Positions 1-5,243 of a stretch of 24,670 nucleotides of DNA are shown piece after piece. Each line of letters opens with the position of its first letter. The stretch's first letter is position 1. Location of the stretch: IMG/VR virus record IMGVR_UViG_3300010938_000131, positions 1-24,670 of that record, one strand, 5' to 3'. The notes below the pieces were generated by a model, which made no database searches, was not told the DNA's origin, and was given only the letters and a program-made list of their open reading frames with translations. A program made the position numbers and the translations under genes. The stretch comes from a virus.

Positions 1-55
1 CCAAGGCATTGCAAGATGCTTCTGCTGGAGCGGTGATTGTTGTCATAGACCAAGA
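1..55. repeat. Left copy of 55-bp terminal overlap
   Basis: These 55 bases are identical to the last 55 of the window. An open reading frame entering at the right end continues in phase from here, so the molecule was circular or circularly permuted. An overlap of exactly 55 bases equals a common de Bruijn k-mer length, so I read it as an assembly overlap and not as a biological terminal repeat. Confidence 0.95.
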
Positions 56-191
56 TGAGATACAAGCCCAAGCCGAAGCCGTAAGTGTGACTAAAGACCA
101 TGTATCTCTCTATGCAACAAAGACCTTGAAGGTAAAAGACATTGTGATTTCTGGCAAAGACGTGCATGTATCTGGCGTTGAAAAGCAGTAG
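1..191 (+). CDS. C-terminal part of exported small protein that spans the circular join
   Basis: This is the end of a gene whose ATG lies at 24351. Joining 24351-24670 to 56-191 gives one uninterrupted 151-residue protein. The N-terminal part carries a signal peptide and is described in the entry at 24351. The part encoded here is rich in Val, Lys and Asp with no cysteine, ends in VSGVEKQ, and has alternating hydrophobic residues as in a beta-rich soluble domain. No family is recognised. The next gene starts 50 bases downstream on the same strand. Confidence 0.85.
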   Translation, partial: KALQDASAGAVIVVIDQDEIQAQAEAVSVTKDHVSLYATKTLKVKDIVISGKDVHVSGVEKQ

Positions 192-241
192 ATAAATAAT
201 CAGTCAAATGTAATGGCCTGCATTGCAGGTAAGGAGAAAAC

Positions 242-961
242 ATGAAAGAAACCATCACAATCGCAGTGCCCACCCTTGACGGACGACCTGAGTTAGATTT
301 CACAACCTCTGTGACTCAGGCTATGCTTACCTCCAAATATACATCACCACGCATACGATATGGTGTGGGTGATAGTCTGGTAGAGAGAGCAAGGCAAAAC
401 CTATTGCGAGACTGGTATTACGATACCACAGACCGTATTATTGTTTGGCTTGATAGCGACATTGGATTTCACGGCCAACAGAACTTTTTGGACTTGATGT
501 ACGAAGATTTGCGACTCGCTGATGTGGATTTTGTGGGCGGGCTTTATGCTTGCAAGGGGCCGCAAACTCAGTGCTCGTCAGTGATAGAATCACCACGGGT
601 TACGCATGAGAGCAACAAATACATGGTGGCAATGCGGTGGCTCTCTACTGGGTGCTGGGCGATAACAAGAGATAGTGTGACACAAATGATTGAAACATTT
701 CCAGAACTGGAGTACGAGACAGACATACATCGCAAACTTGCCCACGCATTGTTTTTGCCTATGCTCTACGAGGTGCGAGACAATCCTGACGACGTGTGGC
801 AAAAACTACTCAGTGAGGACTGGGCATTTTGCGAGCGATGGAAACGAGCAAATCCTGGGAAAAAGATATGGGCAGACACGCGGATAATCACCGTACATTG
901 GGGCAAATATCCTTTCCGTCTGCCCACGTCTGATTCTGAGCCTAAGCCGTCTTGCGAGTGA
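242..961 (+). CDS. GT-A-type glycosyltransferase, phage family
   Basis: A 239-residue protein probably transferring a sugar from a nucleotide-sugar donor. It starts with a strand and loop typical of GT-A folds (ITIAVPTLDGRP, residues 5-16) and has a helix with RARQNLLRDW (49-58). The metal-binding DxD motif, DSD, lies at residues 71-73 inside IIVWLDSDIGF. GGLYACK (99-105), SEDWAFCERW (191-200) and a terminal TVHWG (217-221) complete the pattern of phage-encoded glycosyltransferases with an acidic catalytic box and a late metal-ligand histidine. The start has AAGGAG six bases upstream, just after a small CCTGC/GCAGG hairpin at 217-229. It is the last gene of the rightward unit and its 3' end overlaps the convergent primase gene by 20 bases. 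The acceptor is unknown: virion protein, cell-surface glycan or DNA are all possible. Confidence 0.75.
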   Translation: MKETITIAVPTLDGRPELDFTTSVTQAMLTSKYTSPRIRYGVGDSLVERARQNLLRDWYYDTTDRIIVWLDSDIGFHGQQNFLDLMYEDLRLADVDFVGGLYACKGPQTQCSSVIESPRVTHESNKYMVAMRWLSTGCWAITRDSVTQMIETFPELEYETDIHRKLAHALFLPMLYEVRDNPDDVWQKLLSEDWAFCERWKRANPGKKIWADTRIITVHWGKYPFRLPTSDSEPKPSCE

Positions 962-3209
962 TGTGATAGACTCTTTGATGCCCATGCTTATAGCTTGATT
1001 GCAATAAGTAGCCATCAGGTATGGGTCCTGACGCCAATATGCGTCCCACGGCCACTGAACTCACGGTTTGGTGTAGGCGATTTGACACTAATTCAGCGAT
1101 TTTCGCGGGTGTGCCCTCCACGCTTCCATGCTGGTCAACGTGCTCGATGATTTCCTGGATTATCGGGGACTGGTCTATTGCCGCCTCTTTACGCTTAGAC
1201 GACATCGCTTGCAACGCCTTTAGCATATCTAATCCTGCAATCTGCCCGAACGCAAGAGCAGCCTCATACCACGCAGGATGCCTCACGGCTTCGGGGTATA
1301 TAGGCCACGCAAGCATACGCAACATATGATGCCACACGGTTGCTATCCACGATAGCACAGCATCGCGCTTTTCTCGGACTTCAGCCAGCAATACATCATC
1401 AGAGATATTAAGCGTGCGCCTCTGTACACAGACCATTATCATTCGGTCTGTAACCGCCGCGTCCCTCAAGTAAGCAGGCGAGACCGATGTTAATAGCATC
1501 CACGCACGCGGTCGAAAACTAATCAGTACATCATTGGTGTACAGCTTCCTACGTTTAACTTCGCCGCCTGTTGTGGCCGATGCGATTGAGTCCGGCAGCC
1601 ACGGAATTGAGCTGTCCGCGTTGTCAAAAACACAGACACCGCCCCTATTAAGCATCATCCAGAATTCATTTTCATCTTGATACTTTATCGCCATTGGTTG
1701 CGACGGAAGCCCCCACAACTCAGCGATTGCACGAGCGGTTAAGGTTTTGCCTGAACCCGGCACGCCATAAAGCATGATAGGCGGCTTGCTATCTATGTTA
1801 TGTACCACAAGACTTGCAGCCGCAAGCAGCAGTGCAGTATCACTGTCGTCTTGCGCGGATATTTGCATGGCCCGCAAAGCGCGCGGTGACAGTTGCTGGG
1901 ATGTATCAGATATGTACTGCCATTTCTGGCACACCGCCTCAGATGCAAAATATATCTCGTCTGTGCCGTTAGGCAACACATCAATACCTGAGTCCGTAAT
2001 GCGCACCATCTCATCAGGGCCGCATGAAATATACACTGCTGACGGCTTGTAATTATTTCCCACAACATGCCAGCACCGTGCGGGGCGAATAGGATTACGC
2101 ATTGCAGACCGCATCACGCGGTCATGTATTTGGGACCATCCCGTGTCCGACGGAGCATATCCCCACATATCAGCCCACACACGCATTGCGGTAATATCAT
2201 CTTGATTCACGCGACGCAGGATATGCTCGTGATTAAGTACATAATACATCGCGGTCTGGTCATCGGCATCCACACCTAGTATGCCCAGCTTGCCCATTGC
2301 ATCTGTAATCACCGATGCTATGGCGTCGTATTTGGTTGATAGGTCATCATCGCCAGTGCGGATGGCAAATATGTCTGATTTTGCCGTTGCAAGGACGTCA
2401 TCAGGATTGGCAGAGCTAAGGCGCGAGATAGCATCTTGAATTAGTGTATTAACATCAGCTCCCGTTGCGCCCGCTGCAACCCAGTCGGACACGTCCTTGA
2501 CGGGTGTGCCGTTGTGTGTTTCAGGCAGTTGTGCAATTGTTGCGTGAGCTCCAACAGACCTGAGCGCACGCTGCACCGCGTTGGCATACTGCATACCTGG
2601 CTCATCGGCATCGGGAATAATTACCACCGTTGCATCCGCGAGCGGGGCAACAACGTCACGGTCTATTTTTTGCTTTGCCCCGCCCGCCGTGGTGGTGCTT
2701 ACAAACCCTAACGACTCCAGCGTGTGCACGTCTTTTTCACCTTCAACCCAGATTATGGGTTTACCCTCAGCTACAGCTTGAGCGATTTTGGGTAAGCGAT
2801 ATAGCACACGTTGCACGCCTTTTGTACTCCATGTCCACGTGCCTGGCTTTGCACCTGGCTTGCGTTGCCGAAAAGATTTTGGCTCGTACCTGATAACCTG
2901 ATATATTAATTCGCCGGTCGCAGTCGTGTAATCGTATGTTGCCACGATACGGCCCTTAGCCTCATCAGCATCGTCTGTTGCTCCGCGCAAGTCTAGGTCA
3001 GACCAGCGCAGGCCAGCGGCTGACAGGATTGTTTCTGGGTCGCAGCCCGCGTGGCAGTGCACTAGGATTTTGTCCTGCTCCACCTTGAGCGATAGTGACG
3101 GATTGCGGTCTTCGTGTGCCGGACATCGGGCACTGTACTGGTCGTCACCAACCTTAGAGACACGCTCTAGTGCGTGTAGTACCTTTTGTATTTTGTCTTG
3201 TTTTGTCAT
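942..3209 (-). CDS. Primase-helicase: zinc finger, TOPRIM, AAA ATPase
   Basis: A 755-residue replication protein that probably makes primers and unwinds DNA at the phage origin. Domains in order are a CHC2-like zinc finger (C29, H32, C52, C56 in RCPAHEDRNPS and HCHAGC), a TOPRIM domain with VEGEKD (155-160) and IIPDADEPG (197-205), a linker, then a P-loop ATPase. The ATPase has Walker A GVPGSGKT (482-489), Walker B VCVFDNAD (525-532) and a candidate arginine finger in TDRM (587-590). The C-terminal 60 residues look like a small DNA-binding helical domain. I chose the ATG at 3209 because it has GGAGGT at ideal spacing and begins just before the zinc finger, as is usual. The frame stays open upstream to an ATG at 3380 and a GTG at 3410, so a form 57-67 residues longer is possible. 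It follows the sigma-like gene in a two-gene leftward unit. The TOPRIM-ATPase fusion is common in phages and satellites. Confidence 0.9.
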   Translation of the reverse strand: MTKQDKIQKVLHALERVSKVGDDQYSARCPAHEDRNPSLSLKVEQDKILVHCHAGCDPETILSAAGLRWSDLDLRGATDDADEAKGRIVATYDYTTATGELIYQVIRYEPKSFRQRKPGAKPGTWTWSTKGVQRVLYRLPKIAQAVAEGKPIIWVEGEKDVHTLESLGFVSTTTAGGAKQKIDRDVVAPLADATVVIIPDADEPGMQYANAVQRALRSVGAHATIAQLPETHNGTPVKDVSDWVAAGATGADVNTLIQDAISRLSSANPDDVLATAKSDIFAIRTGDDDLSTKYDAIASVITDAMGKLGILGVDADDQTAMYYVLNHEHILRRVNQDDITAMRVWADMWGYAPSDTGWSQIHDRVMRSAMRNPIRPARCWHVVGNNYKPSAVYISCGPDEMVRITDSGIDVLPNGTDEIYFASEAVCQKWQYISDTSQQLSPRALRAMQISAQDDSDTALLLAAASLVVHNIDSKPPIMLYGVPGSGKTLTARAIAELWGLPSQPMAIKYQDENEFWMMLNRGGVCVFDNADSSIPWLPDSIASATTGGEVKRRKLYTNDVLISFRPRAWMLLTSVSPAYLRDAAVTDRMIMVCVQRRTLNISDDVLLAEVREKRDAVLSWIATVWHHMLRMLAWPIYPEAVRHPAWYEAALAFGQIAGLDMLKALQAMSSKRKEAAIDQSPIIQEIIEHVDQHGSVEGTPAKIAELVSNRLHQTVSSVAVGRILASGPIPDGYLLQSSYKHGHQRVYHITRKTA

Positions 3210-3384
3210 TTTCTTACCTCCAATTTGTGTTCTCTTGGTTGTACTCTTGATTGTACTCTGGATTTGCCTATTGTTGCCATTAGGATGCCCATTATCGCCC
3301 ATCGAATGCCCATTAGAATTGCCTGGTAAATTTGCCTGCTGTTGCCTGCTGCCATCATTAATAGTTATTTCCGCTATCATATCA
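3210..3384 (-). other. Open, Asn/Gly-rich in-frame stretch before the primase start
   Basis: These 175 bases lie between the sigma-like stop codon and the preferred primase ATG. They contain no stop in the primase frame. If translated from ATG 3380 (GAGGA about ten bases upstream, four bases after the preceding stop), they would add a low-complexity segment with QQQANLPG and repeated NGH/NGN motifs, then a basic Ser/Thr-rich part. At the DNA level ATGGGC-like and GGCAA motifs recur. It could be a disordered N-terminal arm, a spacer, or a leader carrying the strong internal ribosome-binding site. Confidence 0.5.
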
Positions 3385-3756
3385 TCACAATCCTCGCTGC
3401 TCCAACTCACGATATATGTCGTAGGAGTAATCTACCAGCAAATCAGGGTCAAGGTCATCTATGCGCACACACCTGGGCGGCTTGCGCGCCCAGCGTCCGC
3501 TGATTTGCTTGCACTGCATTAGTGCTGATTTATGCGCGGCCCCCAATAACCTGCGCCATAGATATGTTATGAGCTTCGAGCGGTTGGGGTCGTAATCCTG
3601 TAAAGCATCCATGCCAGCGGCCACAGTTGCCGATAGCGTCTCCTCGTAGTCCACGTGACGCGGGTAATGCACTATCACTCGACGCACGATTATGTTTGCC
3701 AGCCTCTTGATTTCTTTTTCGTCTCTGCCCATTTTTATTTCCGTTCGATTCCTCAT
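3385..3756 (-). CDS. Small sigma-70 region 2-like protein
   Basis: A 123-residue protein. Residues about 39-80 (DYEETLSATVAAGMDALQ, then DYDPNRSKLITYLWRRLLGA) match the pattern of sigma-70 region 2, where a DL.QEG..GL..A...FDP.RG..F.TYA pattern binds core RNA polymerase and the -10 element. No region 4 follows, and the rest is a basic then acidic tail. The start at 3756 has AGGAGG eight bases upstream; an alternative ATG at 3732 lacks this. It is the first gene of the leftward unit, behind a candidate promoter at 3846-3874. It may redirect host RNA polymerase to phage promoters, for example the recurring AATAACTATAATT element, or it may be a region-2-derived helical protein without sigma activity. 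Fold recognition is moderately confident; function is inferred. Confidence 0.7.
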   Translation of the reverse strand: MRNRTEIKMGRDEKEIKRLANIIVRRVIVHYPRHVDYEETLSATVAAGMDALQDYDPNRSKLITYLWRRLLGAAHKSALMQCKQISGRWARKPPRCVRIDDLDPDLLVDYSYDIYRELEQRGL

Positions 3757-3845
3757 TTTTTCTGTCCTCCTATTTTACCACGTGCGGGGCGTGGTTTGAA
3801 AAAAACATACAACTCTCTAACCTTAGGACAAAATATCAAAAAATT

Positions 3846-3874
3846 ATTACACCCATTTTTGGCCTTTAGAGCAA
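3846..3874 (-). promoter_or_regulatory. Candidate leftward promoter for sigma-like/primase unit
   Basis: On the minus strand TTGCTC (3874-3869) and TGTAAT (3851-3846) are separated by 17 bases. The -10 matches consensus at five of six positions, the -35 at three. Transcription would start near 3839, about 80 bases ahead of the sigma-like start codon. It faces away from the rightward promoter at 3945-3974. Confidence 0.4.
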
Positions 3875-3961
3875 CAATTTTTGCGTTGTAAATCGTTGAA
3901 AAACAATCAGTTGCAACAAATCAACATCGTTGAGTGAAAAAAGATTGAAAACAAATTGTTG
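3871..3961. promoter_or_regulatory. Operator-like region between divergent promoters
   Basis: CAACAATTT (3872-3880), overlapping the leftward -35, is repeated inverted as AAATTGTTG (3953-3961) inside the spacer of the rightward promoter. Between them lie the perfect palindrome GTTGCAAC (3910-3917) and a direct repeat ATCGTTGA (3892-3899 and 3926-3933). This density of GTTG/CAAC half-sites between two diverging promoters looks like binding sites for a regulator acting on both. No repressor gene was recognised in the genome. Confidence 0.45.
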
Positions 3962-3974
3962 GGCTGGGTATAAC
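3945..3974 (+). promoter_or_regulatory. Strong sigma-70-like rightward promoter
   Basis: TTGAAA (3945-3950) and TATAAC (3969-3974) each match the bacterial consensus at five of six positions with an 18-base spacer. The predicted start is near 3981. Nothing with a convincing start codon follows closely. The first recognisable element downstream is the CRISPR-repeat-like hairpin at 4083, in the orientation this promoter would transcribe. Confidence 0.6.
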
Positions 3975-4082
3975 TATGTATGGAGAGCGCAATTGGATTT
4001 TTGGGTTGCTTTGGCAATGTAGTAGTGTAATACTGGCTGGGGCGAGCAAAAATAGCCCAAATCTCGCAAGCAGTAAACGCCA

Positions 4083-4113
4083 GTCGTGCCCGCAGGGGCG
4101 CGGGGATTGAAAC
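4083..4113 (+). CRISPR. Solitary type I-C-like CRISPR repeat, no array and no cas genes
   Basis: The 31-base unit begins GTCG, as type I-C repeats do. It forms a seven-base-pair stem between CGTGCCC (4085-4091) and GGGCGCG (4096-4102), with one G-U pair and the loop GCAG, and ends with GGGATTGAAAC (4103-4113). Known type I-C repeats of about 32 bases have the same plan: GTCG, a GC-rich stem of the CGCCCC type, then TGGATTGAAAC. No second copy lies at array spacing on either side and no cas gene is present. It is therefore not a working array. A decoy for Cas5/Cas7 or a remnant of a mini-array are the main readings. Confidence 0.7.
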
Positions 4114-4164
4114 AAAATCGTAGTAGCAAAAAAAGTAAAAAGCGAAAGGAGTAGTAAGTATAAT

Positions 4165-4332
4165 ATGATGCCTGTTGTGGGCTGGGCAGGGGTTCCTCCG
4201 GTTTGTGTCCTTCTTCTCCTCTGCCTGGCCCCTCTTTTTGCTCCTAACGGTGCCACAAAGAATCCTGGCTACTCCTTATTAAGGCCACCGCCTGCCCACG
4301 ACGATGGCCGTGGAATCGTTAGAAAGAGCTAA
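4165..4332 (+). CDS. Possible small exported or membrane protein
   Basis: An open frame of 55 residues starting with two ATG codons (4165, 4168). Residues 13-26 (VCVLLLLCLAPLFA) form a hydrophobic segment that could be a signal peptide or one membrane span, followed by a Pro/Gly-rich polar tail ending GIVRKS. AAAGGAG lies 13 bases upstream, rather far for a ribosome-binding site. A perfect TATAAT (4159-4164) directly precedes the ATG but has no -35. The coding frame overlaps a good hairpin/T-tract terminator (4179-4239), so either the gene or the terminator may be accidental. No family is recognised. Confidence 0.3.
   Translation: MMPVVGWAGVPPVCVLLLLCLAPLFAPNGATKNPGYSLLRPPPAHDDGRGIVRKS
4179..4239 (+). 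terminator. Candidate Rho-independent terminator after CRISPR-like RNA
   Basis: Bases 4179-4192 can pair with 4218-4231 in a continuous 14-bp, GC-rich stem with three G-U pairs, around a 25-base loop. CCTCTTTTTG follows, with five T at 4235-4239. The long loop and short T tract make it moderate, not strong. Confidence 0.45.
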
Positions 4333-4369
4333 GGCTATCCTCTATACCCCTCACGACCTACGGTCAATC

Positions 4370-4391
4370 CTAGGGCACCCTAGACGTTTTT
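4370..4391 (+). terminator. Weak terminator-like hairpin
   Basis: CTAGGG and CCCTAG (4370-4383) face each other around CA, allowing a five-pair stem with loop GCAC, followed by ACG and TTTTT (4387-4391). It lies 38 bases after the end of the small frame at 4165-4332. The stem is short. Confidence 0.3.
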
Positions 4392-4433
4392 CCTCTTTTG
4401 CCCTCATGGGCAAGACATGGGACAGCCCTAAAA

Positions 4434-4474
4434 GTGTCTCATAGGTGTCTCAAAAGTGTCTCATAAGTGTCTCA
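4434..4474 (+). repeat. Four tandem GTGTCTCA iterons, 11-bp period
   Basis: GTGTCTCA starts at 4434, 4445, 4456 and 4467, exactly 11 bases apart, within units close to AAGTGTCTCAT. The spacing puts each copy on the same face of the helix, as expected for cooperative protein binding. The same core TGTCTCA returns four times at 5027-5085. Confidence 0.85.
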
Positions 4475-4597
4475 TTTTCTTCTATGCACAAGGCGTTGAG
4501 CAGAAAAGGTATTTGCGTAAGTTGTTATATTGCAACAGGTTGTGAAAAGTCGCGTTTCGTAAGTCATTGGAAATCAACAAGTTATGACTTCACGTAA

Positions 4598-4641
4598 AGG
4601 ATTTGTCAAGATTTTGTCAAGGATTTGTAAAGATTTTCAAA
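4598..4641 (+). repeat. Four tandem AGGATTTGTCA-type iterons, 11-bp period
   Basis: Units at 4598 (AGGATTTGTCA), 4609 (AGATTTTGTCA), 4620 (AGGATTTGTAA) and 4631 (AGATTTTCAAA) repeat every 11 bases with decay toward the right. A reverse-complement copy of the core, TTGACAAAT, is at 4733-4741. This is a different family from the GTGTCTCA repeats but has the same period. Confidence 0.8.
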
Positions 4642-4734
4642 CTGCGTCATTTTTACGCATGGGAATCTATCCCCCATCCCCAATCTATCCCCACTTTTTA
4701 TCCCCCAAAAAATGCCAAAAACATTAGAAAACTT

Positions 4735-4746
4735 GACAAATTTGTC
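4735..4746. promoter_or_regulatory. 12-bp perfect palindrome
   Basis: GACAAATTTGTC is fully self-complementary and contains TTTGTC, the core of the 4598-4641 repeats, on both strands. A perfect -35-like TTGACA (4733-4738) overlaps it, but no -10 lies at the right distance. Confidence 0.4.
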
Positions 4747-4810
4747 CCCTTGGGGATGGAGGGGATAGTAATCTTCCTACTTTTAAGTGGAAACAACGAT
4801 GAGAAAGAAG

Positions 4811-4840
4811 AGAGAAAAAAATTAAATTATATATAAAAGG
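4811..4840. other. AT-rich stretch, candidate unwinding element
   Basis: Bases 4811-4840 consist almost only of A and T around ATTAAATTATATATAAAA, flanked by purine-rich sequence and by the hairpin GGGAGA/TCTCCC (4845-4858). It sits between repeat families and is the lowest-stability stretch of the region. Confidence 0.4.
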
Positions 4841-5025
4841 TTAAGGGAGAAATCTCCCCTCCCCCCCCAGACTGTAAGTTATTGATTACCAACGACTTAT
4901 AGCGATTTAAGGCGGGGATACTTGGGGAGTGGGGATATATCCCCCAGGTCGTTTTCTTATTTTTGCCCTTCAATGTTTTCAGTTTTGCGAATCTGAGTTA
5001 CAGAAATTAAGCGAATTTTGTGAAA

Positions 5026-5085
5026 GTGTCTCAAATCAAGAAAAAATCTGTCTCAAATCAACAAAAATCTGTCTCAAATGTCTCA
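5026..5085 (+). repeat. Second TGTCTCA cluster, about 21-bp spacing
   Basis: TGTCTCA is found at 5027-5033, 5049-5055, 5070-5076 and 5079-5085. The first three are 22 and 21 bases apart, two helical turns, inside longer units of the form TGTCTCAAATCAA followed by A-rich sequence and ATC. It repeats the core of the 4434-4474 array about 590 bases away. Confidence 0.8.
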
Positions 5086-5189
5086 TTTGGAGAATCGGCC
5101 TAAACCTGGCATACCACCTGCTATTATCATGGCGTAGGCTAGCAGGTGACCAGCCAAAAAAAGAAAAAAGAAAGGCAGTACGAGAAAGG

Positions 5190-5195
5190 TATAAT
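5190..5195 (+). promoter_or_regulatory. Perfect -10 element before the early right unit
   Basis: TATAAT with no recognisable -35: the upstream 25 bases are nearly all purines. Transcription from it would start at about 5202, so the mRNA would begin with the hairpin at 5203-5223. Lack of a -35 suggests an activator or a modified polymerase. Confidence 0.4.
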
Positions 5196-5202
5196 GGGGC
5201 AA

Positions 5203-5223
5203 AGGCCAGTAAAGGGCTGGCCT
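5203..5223 (+). promoter_or_regulatory. AGGCCAG/CTGGCCT hairpin before gene at 5244
   Basis: A perfect seven-pair stem, AGGCCAG (5203-5209) and CTGGCCT (5217-5223), with a seven-base loop, 20 bases ahead of the start codon. The same stem precedes the next gene at 5836-5854. It is followed by A residues, not T, so it is not a terminator for either strand. It is probably a 5'-leader structure or a protein-binding site. Confidence 0.55.
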
Positions 5224-5243
5224 AAAAAAAGAGAAGAGGAAAA

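Larger units (their letters stand above)
3981..4239 (+). ncRNA. Predicted small RNA carrying a solitary CRISPR-like repeat
   Basis: This interval is bounded by the predicted start of the 3945-3974 promoter and by a hairpin with a T tract at 4179-4239. It would give an RNA of roughly 260 nucleotides with the CRISPR-like repeat about 100 nucleotides from its 5' end. The leader contains a possible GCGAG/CTCGC stem. An AT-rich stretch follows the repeat in the place of a spacer, with no second repeat. Extent and transcription are inferred from signals. Phage solitary repeats that act as RNA anti-CRISPRs (Racr) have this kind of arrangement. A candidate small gene at 4165 overlaps its 3' half, so the RNA might instead be longer and partly coding. 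Confidence 0.5.
4668..4944. repeat. TATCCCC boxes in opposing orientation around an AT-rich core
   Basis: TATCCCC occurs at 4668-4674, 4686-4692 and 4699-4705. Its complement GGGGATA occurs at 4761-4767, 4914-4920 and 4931-4937, the last forming the 14-base perfect palindrome GGGGATATATCCCC (4931-4944). The two groups flank the AT-rich stretch. They could be binding sites for the initiator or for a regulator. A run of eight C (4861-4868) lies between them. Confidence 0.65.
4430..5090. other. Probable replication origin region
   Basis: This gene-free segment combines three clusters of short repeats (4434-4474, 4598-4641, 5026-5085), seven TATCCCC/GGGGATA boxes in both orientations and an AT-rich stretch near 4811-4840. 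This is the composition of iteron-type origins, where a replication protein binds the repeats and melts the AT-rich DNA. It is on the same side of the genome as the primase-helicase, between diverging transcription units. Open frames crossing it read through the repeats and have no convincing starts. Function is inferred. Confidence 0.55.

Noticed and set aside
1-55. True direct terminal repeat of a linear phage genome
   Set aside because: The repeat is only 55 bases, equals a common k-mer length, and lies inside a coding gene instead of near the terminase.
590-802. Minus-strand open frame inside the first glycosyltransferase, and similar frames opposite most late genes
   Set aside because: They lie wholly antisense to well-supported genes and show no start signals or domain features.
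3921-3952. Possible degenerate second CRISPR repeat (TCAAC/GTTGA stem then GATTGAAAAC)
   Set aside because: The stem is AT-rich and does not resemble the 4083 repeat, the distance to it (about 130 bases) is not an array spacing, and the bases are part of the promoter and operator region.
3921-4256. 111-codon open frame on the minus strand through the CRISPR-like repeat
   Set aside because: Opposes the predicted promoter, has no good ribosome-binding site, and its Arg- and Leu-rich content looks like chance translation of the hairpin regions.
4733-4761. Promoter based on perfect TTGACA at 4733
   Set aside because: No acceptable -10 lies 16-18 bases downstream, and the hexamer is explained by the palindrome and iteron core.
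4603-4836. 77-codon open frame on the plus strand in the origin region
   Set aside because: It reads through the 11-bp repeats and TATCCCC boxes and has no ribosome-binding site, so the DNA repeats explain the sequence better.
4929-5225. 98-codon open frame on the plus strand before the early genes
   Set aside because: Its body is the TGTCTCA repeat cluster plus a purine tract, and it starts at GTG inside a TATCCCC palindrome.
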